From NCBI RefSeq assembly GCF_027923225.1, contig NZ_BSDI01000035.1, positions 1 through 64,000 on the forward strand: a stretch of 64,000 nt of DNA, in the 5' to 3' direction. The number at the start of each line of letters is the position of its first letter. Position 1 is the stretch's first letter. Made by a program: the position numbers and the translations under genes. The notes beneath the pieces were generated by a model. That model did no database searches. It was not told the DNA's origin and was given only the letters and a program-made list of their open reading frames with translations. This DNA comes from Phytohabitans aurantiacus (GTDB lineage Bacteria > Actinomycetota > Actinomycetes > Mycobacteriales > Micromonosporaceae). Of this stretch, positions 43,583 to 51,402 are shown one piece after another.

Positions 43583-43915
43583 TCAGGCCTGCACCGCGCT
43601 GGTCAGCAGCGCGGGGTCCAGCTCGGTCGAATAGAACTCGCCGTAGTGCAACGGCGGGTAGACGCGCATCATGGGCTGCTCTGACGAGCAGGCCAGCACC
43701 TTGACCTTCGGAAACCGGTGCACGATAAGCGCCACGAGCGCGGCGGTCTCGCGCTGGTCGAGATCGAGCACCACCACGTCCGGCAGTACCTCGACGAGGC
43801 GGCCCATGACGTCGGCGGCAGTCGTCGCGACGAGCTCGATGCCGTCGACGCGGAGGATGTCCTCCAGGCCAGCCCGGTGCAGCGCACCGAAGTCACCCAT
43901 CAACACCCGCGTCAC
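43583..43915 (-). CDS. Stand-alone receiver-domain protein
   Basis: 110 aa from a GTG. A response-regulator receiver fold with a phosphoacceptor-like Asp51 in PDVVVLDLD and an acidic pocket at D8, but no output domain. It sits 22 bp upstream of the sheath gene in the same direction and is probably the first gene of the eCIS structural operon. It may act as a signalling adaptor (inference). The C-terminal ~30 residues (MMRVYPPLHYGEFYSTELDP) are not typical of receivers. Confidence 0.7.
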   Translation of the reverse strand: MTRVLMGDFGALHRAGLEDILRVDGIELVATTAADVMGRLVEVLPDVVVLDLDQRETAALVALIVHRFPKVKVLACSSEQPMMRVYPPLHYGEFYSTELDPALLTSAVQA

Positions 43916-43965
43916 GCATACGAGCGTCGCGCCAGGAGGCTCCCGCCGTAAGGCTCAGCGGTGCA

Positions 43966-43984
43966 GCCAAAGGTGCAGTCTCGC
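43966..43984 (+). promoter_or_regulatory. Shared 19-bp eCIS motif, copy A
   Basis: CCAAAGGTGCAGTCTCGCG, ending 46 bases before the 604-aa eCIS-core gene. Seventeen of 19 bases match a motif on the minus strand at 49202-49221, placed in the same orientation relative to another eCIS-core gene. It is a likely regulator- or sigma-binding site. It lies within the 115-bp divergent region that also serves the receiver/sheath operon. Confidence 0.5.
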
Positions 43985-44030
43985 GCGGAAGGCATAGAGG
44001 AGAAGGGCTCGGCTGCGCCATCATCGAGGC

Positions 44031-45845
44031 ATGTGGCATCGCGCGCGCGGTGACTCCGCCCGGTCGGCCGCCGGGCGCGCGGACGAGGGCGCCAACCAGG
44101 AGCCGGTGCCGCTTATCGCGGCCCTCCAGCGGTACGCGGGCAACCGCGCCGTCCAGCGGATGCTCGACAGCGCGACCCGTCCGGTGGGTGCGGCTCCCGA
44201 CGCGGCGGCGGCCTTCGCGCTGGCCACATCGGGTACCGCCGGACCCGTGCCCATGCGCGCGGAGATGGAACGGGCGTTCGGCGCCGACTTCGGTGGTGTC
44301 CGGGCGCACCTGGGTGGCGCGCCGGCGCGCGACGGGCTCGCGATGCTGGGCGCCAGCGCGGCGACCCACGGCTCCGACGTGGTGTTTCGTGACGCGTCCC
44401 CGTCTCGCCAGCTGGTGGCCCACGAGTTGACCCACGTGGTGCAGCAGAGCGGCGGCACCGCCGCGCCGACGGGTGTGAGCAGTCCGGGCGACGCGGCCGA
44501 GCGGGCAGCGGAGGCGGTGGGCGGGGCGGTGGCCCGTGGCGAGACCGCGCCCGAGGTCGGCGGCGCGACCAGCGAGATCCACCGCGCCGTCGCGACGGCC
44601 GGCGGCGTCTGGGACACCGCGAGCTACTCGACGGTGTCGAGCCCCGGCGTCGTGGGCGCGACGATCGACGTGACGTTCACGCCGAAGGATCCGGTCGTCG
44701 CCGACAACATCGGCCTCACCCAGTCGGTGACCACGCTCCGGTCGACAAGCGCGGGCGGCGCGGTCGACGACCCGAGCTTCGTCAGCGACCGCAACAAGGA
44801 CCTGTCGCTGCCAGCTGGCTCGCGCGACCGGGGGCGGGCGATCGACCAGGGCGACGGGAGCACCGTGCCCAACACCAACCCGCTGTACGCCGTCGAGAAC
44901 GCGCCCGGCAGCATCTCGGCGACGCTGGGCGACGTGGCTCCCTCGGCGGGGTTCGGCACGCACGCCAGCCGCAAGCAGCGCCCCGACGGCACCTTCGTGG
45001 AGACCGCCGGCAACCTCAAGGACACGCCGCGGCGGGGCATCGAGTTCCCCGGGCAGGAGTGGCGGCAGGCGTTCGAGACGACGGCGATCGCGCTCGACGG
45101 GCCGCTCGCCAACATGTATATGGGATCGGTCGAGTGGGGCTGGCGGTCCGACGCCAAGGGCAAGGTCACGCTGGACCCCACGGCGCTGCGGGTGGTGCGC
45201 ATGGGGCCGCCGAGCGCGGCGTTCACCGACGCGGCCCGGCTGTGGAACTCGACGACCTTCACCGATACGGCCACCGGCACCGCGTACAACACCGTCGACC
45301 TGCCGCTGTCGGAGCAGACCGTCGTCGTGCCGATGCCGTTCGGGTTGCCGCCGCTCCAGTTCAACGTCACCGACGACCCGGGTGGCCTGCCCACCGTCGA
45401 CCTCGCGCTGCGGCTCGCCGGGCTCAAGACCGAGCTGGCGGGGCTCGCCGACGGGCCCGACAAGGTCCGCAAGAACTTCCTGAAGCTGGCCTACGATCGG
45501 GAGCTCGGGCGGCGAAACGTCAAAGTGGCGGTGAAGGTGAAGAGCACCGAAGACTGGTTGGGCGCCGACCACGTGTATTGCCGGCTGGCCGGCTCGAAGG
45601 TGCACGTGACCCCGACGAAGAAGCTCAACGACGGTGACAGCTTCGATTTCCTGGTGCCGCTGAGCGCGTTCGCCACCGACCTCCCGCTGACCCAGCAGGT
45701 GAAGATCGAGGTGTTCGACGAAGACTGGCCGGACGCCGATGACAAGCTGGTCTCGATGACCTGGGATCCGCCGTACGCCCCGCTGCAGAACTCAGCCACG
45801 ATGGACGACGCGGACTACGACGTCCACGTCAGCTTCGAGCGGTGA
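44031..45845 (+). CDS. eCIS-core (DUF4157) protein, possible cargo
   Basis: 604 aa. An N-terminal region (PLIAALQRYAGNRAVQRML is a recurring eCIS-core leader) precedes the DUF4157 domain with FGADFGGVRAHLGG, then HELTH near residue 130. The remaining ~430 residues are not recognisable by eye as a known enzyme; the C-terminal ~120 residues are beta-rich and C2-like (VFDEDWPDADDKLVSMTWD). Proteins of this type are loaded onto or into eCIS particles in several systems. The stop overlaps the next gene by four bases. Confidence 0.75.
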   Translation: MWHRARGDSARSAAGRADEGANQEPVPLIAALQRYAGNRAVQRMLDSATRPVGAAPDAAAAFALATSGTAGPVPMRAEMERAFGADFGGVRAHLGGAPARDGLAMLGASAATHGSDVVFRDASPSRQLVAHELTHVVQQSGGTAAPTGVSSPGDAAERAAEAVGGAVARGETAPEVGGATSEIHRAVATAGGVWDTASYSTVSSPGVVGATIDVTFTPKDPVVADNIGLTQSVTTLRSTSAGGAVDDPSFVSDRNKDLSLPAGSRDRGRAIDQGDGSTVPNTNPLYAVENAPGSISATLGDVAPSAGFGTHASRKQRPDGTFVETAGNLKDTPRRGIEFPGQEWRQAFETTAIALDGPLANMYMGSVEWGWRSDAKGKVTLDPTALRVVRMGPPSAAFTDAARLWNSTTFTDTATGTAYNTVDLPLSEQTVVVPMPFGLPPLQFNVTDDPGGLPTVDLALRLAGLKTELAGLADGPDKVRKNFLKLAYDRELGRRNVKVAVKVKSTEDWLGADHVYCRLAGSKVHVTPTKKLNDGDSFDFLVPLSAFATDLPLTQQVKIEVFDEDWPDADDKLVSMTWDPPYAPLQNSATMDDADYDVHVSFER

Positions 45846-46270
45846 CCGCGCTCTCGTGGGGCGAGCCCGTCGACGGGCTCCGCCTCGGCATCGCCGGCAC
45901 CGGCGCGTCGATCGCCCTGCACTTGGGCAACACCGGCGACGCCCCGCTGACGGTGCTGAGCCACGTGATGGCGCCGGACGAGGCGCACCTGGACTGGTTC
46001 ACGGTCACGCTGACACGTGGCGACAGTGAGCCAGTACAGCTGCGGTTTCTCGACGACCGCAACCGTTCCGCGGAGATCACCGTCGAGCTGCCGCCCGGCA
46101 GCGAGCTGGCACACCGCGTCGATCTCGTGGCATGGGCCGCCCGCCCGATCAACGGCGAGGTCGCACTGGAGCCGGGCACCTATCGCGTGACCGCCTCCTA
46201 CGAGGTCCCGCCCGACGGGGCAACCTGGACCGGCACCCTCCACAGTGGCTCGATCGAGACTCAGTTGTAG
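45842..46270 (+). CDS. Small beta-sandwich protein coupled to the eCIS-core gene
   Basis: 142 aa, starting at a GTG inside the upstream stop (GTGA overlap), so the two proteins are made together. It has no signal peptide or membrane helix. The sequence suggests an all-beta sandwich (LTVLSHVMAPDEAHLDWFTV, then LEPGTYRVTASYEVPPDGA). I do not recognise a family. Tight coupling to a putative cargo gene suggests a chaperone, adaptor or immunity role (inference). The end overlaps the convergent 961-aa gene by 10 bases. Confidence 0.65.
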   Translation: MTALSWGEPVDGLRLGIAGTGASIALHLGNTGDAPLTVLSHVMAPDEAHLDWFTVTLTRGDSEPVQLRFLDDRNRSAEITVELPPGSELAHRVDLVAWAARPINGEVALEPGTYRVTASYEVPPDGATWTGTLHSGSIETQL

Positions 46271-49146
46271 ACGGTGCCGGCCTGGTCGCGAATCGTGATA
46301 CCCAGGCGGCGGGCCCAGGTGCCCAGCTCCTGCGGGATCGGGGCGCTCTGGATCGGCACTTCGAGGACCATCGGACCTTGGAGGCGCTGGCCGACGAGGT
46401 TGCCGTAGAGCTGGCGGTTTCGTGGCGTGTCGGCGATGAGGTTGCCGGGCCCGTACTTGTCGAGGAACTCGTTGACGTACTCCTCGACCCGCTCCGGCCG
46501 GATGCTGGCGAGCTGCGTCTCCTTGCGCGAGACGATCGCCTGCCCCGGGGTGTACCCGTCGACGATCATGCCGTTCGCCAGGCGCAACTCTTCGGCGGCG
46601 TACACGCCTCGCTGCGCGGCGTTGAAGTCGTTGCCGCGCATCACGCGCTCGGCCCAGCTCTCCACGGGCTCGCGCGACTCGAGCTCAGGCATGCGGCCCG
46701 GCTCCTCGGGACCCGAAGCCGGCGCCTCGTCGACGGCGGACGAGGACGCCCGGCCCTGCTCGCTGAGGTCGGCCCGGGAGCTCACGCCCGTCGCGTCCGC
46801 ACGCCTCGACAGGAGGGCCTGCAGCTCGGTGTCGGTGCGCGCGCCGGCGGCGAGGGCGTACAGCTCGTCTTCGTTGCGCAGACCGAGCATGTACAGGGCG
46901 TCCTCTCTGGACAGTCCGTGGCTCTCGACCCGCCGGAGGAAGTCGTCGGCCAGCTCGCGGCTCGGCGAGAGGCGGGCGTTGGCGGTGCGGCCGAACTCGG
47001 CTAGCGTGCCCTCGGTCACGCCCTCGGCGTGCGCGACGCTCACCCGGGGCGTACTGGTGTTGAGCTCGGTCACCGTGATCCGGGTGGCGCCCGCTTCCGC
47101 CTCGACGGCTTCCAGTACGGCGTTCGCGCCCGTGCCGGAGCGGATCAGCCGGACGGTGCCGAGCCCCGCCGCGGTGATCCCGACGACGCTGAGCACGATG
47201 TTGAGCGCGCCCATCGCGATGAGCCCGTGCGCGGCCTCCTGCTGCTGCGCGTCGAGCACCGTCGAGCCGATGCCGAGGCTGAGCACCTGACCCTGCTCGT
47301 ACTGCTCCAGCCCTGTGACGATGCCGTAGCCGGCCAGCCCGATGTCGAGCGCGATACCGATGGGCGCCGTGGGCGGGAAGATCGTCAGCAGCAGCGCGGC
47401 GATGGTGGCGAGCCCGATGAGGACGGCCTCCGCCTCGGCGTCCGACGCGGCCCGCTCAAGGTCGTGCCGCACGACGGCCTGCACGTCCGGCGGCGCGAGC
47501 GGCAGCAGCTCGCGCAGCACCGGGCGCGGGATCGTGTAGTCGAACCCCGGTTCGCGGGTGCGGGCCGCCAGCTCGGCGAAGTTCGCGCGCCGGGTCTCGA
47601 TCGCGGTGTCGATCCGGGCGAGCAGTTCGGCGTCGGACACGCGGGAGTTGATGAGGTCTGCGGGCAGGACCTTGAAGCCCTCCTCGCCGAGCTGGCGCAG
47701 CACGGGACGGATCTGTTCGAGCGCTGCGGCCTCCGCGCTGACTCCTGGGTACGCGCCGAGCGGCTGGCCGCCGACGTCGGGCGCTGGCGTGTCGGGCTGG
47801 AACCCGGGCGGTGGCGTGGGTGCGCCGGATTCCGCCTCGGCCGCTTCCTGCAGCGTCTCCAGCGGGCTCGGGGTCGCGCCGGACAGGTCCGGGTGGGAGT
47901 ACTCGAAGTTGATCGCGCCCTGGATCTCGTGGCAGTACTGGCAACCGCCACCGATCTCGTTGCGCGCGACGCGGCCCTCGACCCGCCGGATGGCCGCGCT
48001 GTGCGACCGTGACCGCCGCTCCGCCGCGTCCAACTGGATCGACGGGCGCGGGCCGGTCGCGGCGCGCCTGATCAGTGCGCGTTCCTGCTCGGCGAGCACC
48101 TGCCGGCGCAGCTCTTCGGGGCTGAGCTGCTGGTGAAGGTACGTGCTCCACTCGACCAGCGCGGCCCGGTTGCCTTCGAGGCGAACAGCGGTGGCGGCCA
48201 GTACCAGCCGCCGGAACGCCTCGAAATCGGCGTGCAGCCGCTGGACCATTCCTTCCAGGCTGCTGCGCGCCTCGCGGGCCTGTGTCGCGGCCGCCGCGCG
48301 CTCCGCGAACATGTCCTCGTTCCACGGCACGCCGCCGGGCAGCGGCCCCTGCTCGGCCACCTGGCGCTCGATGGCGCGCTCCCGCGCGATCTCCCCGTCG
48401 ATCCGGTCGGCCTCCTGTGCCAGCGCCGCCGACAGGAACTGCGCGCCGTGCAGCCCGCCCTGGGTGACCAGCTGGAGCAGCAGCGCTCGCCGGCCGGCCT
48501 CGTCGGGCGGTACGACGACACCGGCGACCTCGATCGGCGCCGCCGCTGCCGGTACACCAGCGTCCTCTGTGGACGTTACAGTGCCGCCGGCCGGCTGGCG
48601 CTGCACGCGCGGGCCGGCGCCGGCCTGCTGGACCACGTGGGCGAGCTCGTGTGCGAGCAGCCGTACGCCCGGCGCGGTCGCCGGCTGGTACCGGCCCGGC
48701 GCGAACACGACGTCGGTGCCCACGGTAAACGCGACCGCGCCGAGCCTCGCGGGTGCCGGGCTCTCGGTGTGCACCCGCACCGCGGACAGGTCGCCGCCGA
48801 GGTGGTCCTCCATGTGCCCCCGCGTGGCCGGGTCGAGAGGACGGCCGCCGCTTCCCGACGGGCTCGTGGCGGCGGGCGAACGCGCGGGCTCGACGGGGCC
48901 GGCGACGCGATCGGCCATGCGATCCGCTTCCCGCTCGTACTCGTCACCGGGCGGGCCGACGGCCAGCTTGGGCTGAAGCAGCCGGGCCATCGAGGCGTTG
49001 CTCAGCGCGCCCGCGGCGAGCCGCAGCGGGCCGGGCAAAGCCGGTTCCGGCAGGTGCGGCCGATCGGCTGTCGTGGCACGCTCGCGCTCGGGTGCGGCGT
49101 CGTGGTGGGCGCCCACCCGTCCGTCGACCTCGTGCGCGTTCGACAT
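46261..49146 (-). CDS. eCIS-core (DUF4157) protein with nuclease-like C-terminal toxin candidate
   Basis: 961 aa. DUF4157 domain in the first ~190 residues (MEDHLGGDLSAVRVHTES, HELAH near 165, followed by VVQQAGAG). A long helical middle follows, with hydrophobic stretches around 580-690 (LIGLATIAALLLTIFPPTAPIG, then ALNIVLSVVGITAAGLG). The C-terminal ~130 residues contain MIVDGYTPGQAIVSRKETQL, a D-x-n-S/E-x-K arrangement reminiscent of PD-(D/E)xK nuclease toxins. This polymorphic-toxin layout makes it the best effector candidate of the cluster. The nuclease call is tentative because one acidic residue of the classic motif is not obvious. It diverges from the 518-aa eCIS-core gene. Confidence 0.72.
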   Translation of the reverse strand: MSNAHEVDGRVGAHHDAAPERERATTADRPHLPEPALPGPLRLAAGALSNASMARLLQPKLAVGPPGDEYEREADRMADRVAGPVEPARSPAATSPSGSGGRPLDPATRGHMEDHLGGDLSAVRVHTESPAPARLGAVAFTVGTDVVFAPGRYQPATAPGVRLLAHELAHVVQQAGAGPRVQRQPAGGTVTSTEDAGVPAAAAPIEVAGVVVPPDEAGRRALLLQLVTQGGLHGAQFLSAALAQEADRIDGEIARERAIERQVAEQGPLPGGVPWNEDMFAERAAAATQAREARSSLEGMVQRLHADFEAFRRLVLAATAVRLEGNRAALVEWSTYLHQQLSPEELRRQVLAEQERALIRRAATGPRPSIQLDAAERRSRSHSAAIRRVEGRVARNEIGGGCQYCHEIQGAINFEYSHPDLSGATPSPLETLQEAAEAESGAPTPPPGFQPDTPAPDVGGQPLGAYPGVSAEAAALEQIRPVLRQLGEEGFKVLPADLINSRVSDAELLARIDTAIETRRANFAELAARTREPGFDYTIPRPVLRELLPLAPPDVQAVVRHDLERAASDAEAEAVLIGLATIAALLLTIFPPTAPIGIALDIGLAGYGIVTGLEQYEQGQVLSLGIGSTVLDAQQQEAAHGLIAMGALNIVLSVVGITAAGLGTVRLIRSGTGANAVLEAVEAEAGATRITVTELNTSTPRVSVAHAEGVTEGTLAEFGRTANARLSPSRELADDFLRRVESHGLSREDALYMLGLRNEDELYALAAGARTDTELQALLSRRADATGVSSRADLSEQGRASSSAVDEAPASGPEEPGRMPELESREPVESWAERVMRGNDFNAAQRGVYAAEELRLANGMIVDGYTPGQAIVSRKETQLASIRPERVEEYVNEFLDKYGPGNLIADTPRNRQLYGNLVGQRLQGPMVLEVPIQSAPIPQELGTWARRLGITIRDQAGTVYN

Positions 49147-49201
49147 TGAGCCGAGTCTGCGCCCAGACAGCCGCCCCCGGGAAGAGCGTCACGGGCAAGG
49201 G

Positions 49202-49221
49202 CCGCAAGTCTGCACCTTTGG
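49202..49221 (-). promoter_or_regulatory. Shared eCIS motif, copy B
   Basis: On the minus strand CCAAAGGTGCAGACTTGCGG, about 55 bases upstream of the 961-aa eCIS-core gene. It matches copy A at 17 of 19 positions and lies in the 113-bp divergent region shared with the 518-aa eCIS-core gene. Confidence 0.5.
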
Positions 49222-49259
49222 GCGAGTCGACCATGGGGTGCTCTTCGTAGGCTGGCGCC

Positions 49260-50816
49260 ATGGCCGCACCACGACGAGCGCGCCTGCGATCCAACGTGGC
49301 GCAAGAGTCCGAGAAGCCGCCGGCACCGGCACCCGACGACGTACGGGCGGCGTTGACCGCCGTAGGCAGCGCCGCCATCGCGCGGTGGGCGTCCGGTGAG
49401 CACGCCGACGCCGGCCCGATCGTGCTGGGCGAGGCGGCGGTGGGCAACCAGGTCGCGGCCCGTTGGGCGGAACGCACCGGCATAGCCAGCGACGCGACCG
49501 AGCGGGCCGCCCACGACATGGCTGGACAGGCCCTGCGCGGGTCGGAGTCCGCGCCGCGGGCCGACGCGCCGGCGGCACGCGACGGCGACCGCCTGCCCGA
49601 CGGGGTCCGCACGCGCATGGAGGGCTCGTTCGGCGAGAGCTTCGACGACGTGCGCGTCCACGACTCGGAGGGGGCGCACTCGCTCGCCCGGTCGCTGGAC
49701 GCCCGCGCCGTCACGGTCGGCACCGACATCTACTTCGACCGGGGCCGGTTCAAGCCGGGCGTCGCGACGGGCGATGCCTTGATCGCGCACGAGCTGGCGC
49801 ACGTGGTCCAGCACCGCAACGGGCAGTTGACGCCCGAGACGGCCGGACGCTGGGAAAACCTGGGCTCTGAGGGCTGGTCGGTGCCGGGGTGGGGCCGGCA
49901 CCAGTCGACGGTGTGGGTCGGCAGCGAGTCGGAGTGGCGCGGCGTACTCGACGAGGCCGACAACGACGAGGTCTACACCGAGTCGCTGCAAGGGTTCCTG
50001 CGTGCCGCCTGCGACCCGGGGATGATCGGCCGCAAGAACCATCAGCTCGGCTGGCCCGACTACCACAACGACGTCAAGCGGGCGCCCACGCGCGCCGAGA
50101 TCATGGAGTTTCTCAAGGCCCTCTACGGCCTCGGCGAAGATCTCGACCTGTCGCCGAACTGGCTGTTCGGCAGCGGCACCCACCTGCGGCTGATGCGCGG
50201 AGAGCTCAGCACCTTCGTGACGAAGTACCAGGGCGACCTCATCCAGCTGATCTCCCGGGAAGGCGTCGGCGGCAGCAAGGTCATCGACCAGGGCGGCGTG
50301 GGCGCGGTCGCCGAAGAGGGCGGCAAAGAGGTCCGGGTCAACATGGTCAACTCCGCGATGACCACCGCGGTCGAGGGGTTGGCGCAGCTCATCCGGGCAC
50401 ACGCCGAGGGCGACGAGGGCGCCAAGAGCGACGCCTACTCCGTGATCAGCAACTCCGGCCTGGTCATCCGCCGCACGCTCGACGTGCACGAAGAGGCGAT
50501 CAAGTTCGAGGGTGAGGTCAACATGTTCCTCATCGACCTCGTGCTCGACGTGACCAAGCTCGACGAGTTGCCCGGCGTGCAGACGCTGCTGCGCCGCACT
50601 CCCACCGTCAAGGGCCTACTGAAGAACACGATCAAGAAGATGGGCGCCAGCGCGGCGAAGAGCGGCAACCCGATGGAGCAGGCGGACGCCATCATGGCCA
50701 CGTTCGAAAACGACGTGAAGGAGCTGGGCCCGGCGGCCGGCGTCGACAGCGTGCTCGACGCCAACACCGAGCGCCTGGCGATCACCACGTTCTCGGCAGC
50801 GATGAGCAAAAAATAA
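49260..50816 (+). CDS. eCIS-core (DUF4157) protein
   Basis: 518 aa. DUF4157 domain at roughly 110-190 (MEGSFGESFDDVRVHDSEGA, then VTVGTDIYFD and HELAH at 177). The C-terminal ~320 residues are mostly helical with no motif I recognise (GWPDYHNDVKRAPTRAEIME is distinctive). It is either a cargo with an unknown domain or a structural partner. The stop lies one base before the end of the convergent cap gene, so there is no room for a separate terminator. Confidence 0.72.
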   Translation: MAAPRRARLRSNVAQESEKPPAPAPDDVRAALTAVGSAAIARWASGEHADAGPIVLGEAAVGNQVAARWAERTGIASDATERAAHDMAGQALRGSESAPRADAPAARDGDRLPDGVRTRMEGSFGESFDDVRVHDSEGAHSLARSLDARAVTVGTDIYFDRGRFKPGVATGDALIAHELAHVVQHRNGQLTPETAGRWENLGSEGWSVPGWGRHQSTVWVGSESEWRGVLDEADNDEVYTESLQGFLRAACDPGMIGRKNHQLGWPDYHNDVKRAPTRAEIMEFLKALYGLGEDLDLSPNWLFGSGTHLRLMRGELSTFVTKYQGDLIQLISREGVGGSKVIDQGGVGAVAEEGGKEVRVNMVNSAMTTAVEGLAQLIRAHAEGDEGAKSDAYSVISNSGLVIRRTLDVHEEAIKFEGEVNMFLIDLVLDVTKLDELPGVQTLLRRTPTVKGLLKNTIKKMGASAAKSGNPMEQADAIMATFENDVKELGPAAGVDSVLDANTERLAITTFSAAMSKK

Positions 50817-50817
50817 G

Positions 50818-51402
50818 CTAGTCGGCCGCCGGCGGGATGGCGGAGCCGTGGACCGTGGGCAGGACCTCCTGGACGGGCGGGCCCATCTTGGTCAGCACCG
50901 CGGCGTCCACTGTGGTCGTCACGACCACGTCGAGACCGGGCTTGAGCTGCCCGCCCAGCGCCGACCAGAAGTCGGAGTTCTCACTGCCGTCGCCGCTGCG
51001 CAGCGTCACGGTCGGCAGCGGCCGCACGTCGGCGAACGGCCCGCGCAGGTACTCGACCGCGATCACCCGGTGCAGCAGCAACGCGGCCAGCACGCCGCCC
51101 AGCAACGAGTGCTCGTCGCGCACCTCGCGGGTCCAGGCGGTGATCAGGTAGCGACAGTCCACTCTGGGCAGTGGATCACGGCGAAACTTGCGGCCGTTCT
51201 CCTCCGCGACGACCTCCTCGCCCCACTCGCGCTCGGCGAGGTTGGGCCGCACGTCCCACAGGTACAGGTTGACCGTGGGGCGGGACACGCTCGCTGCCCA
51301 GTCGCCGTCGGGGGCGTCGAACACGATGTCGACATCGCGCGGCGGCAGCGGCACGACGGCACGCAGGAACGCCTCCAGCGACTCATCGAGCAGGTGCAGC
51401 AT
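50818..51402 (-). CDS. eCIS cap protein (DUF4255, Afp16/Pvc16-like)
   Basis: 194 aa. Family features: LDESLEAFLRAVVPLPPRDVDIVFD at the N-terminus, NLYLWDV and RYLITAWTREVRDEHSLLGG in the middle. Afp16-type proteins terminate tube and sheath growth and fix particle length. The start overlaps the ATPase gene end by 20 bases. Confidence 0.87.
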   Translation of the reverse strand: MLHLLDESLEAFLRAVVPLPPRDVDIVFDAPDGDWAASVSRPTVNLYLWDVRPNLAEREWGEEVVAEENGRKFRRDPLPRVDCRYLITAWTREVRDEHSLLGGVLAALLLHRVIAVEYLRGPFADVRPLPTVTLRSGDGSENSDFWSALGGQLKPGLDVVVTTTVDAAVLTKMGPPVQEVLPTVHGSAIPPAAD

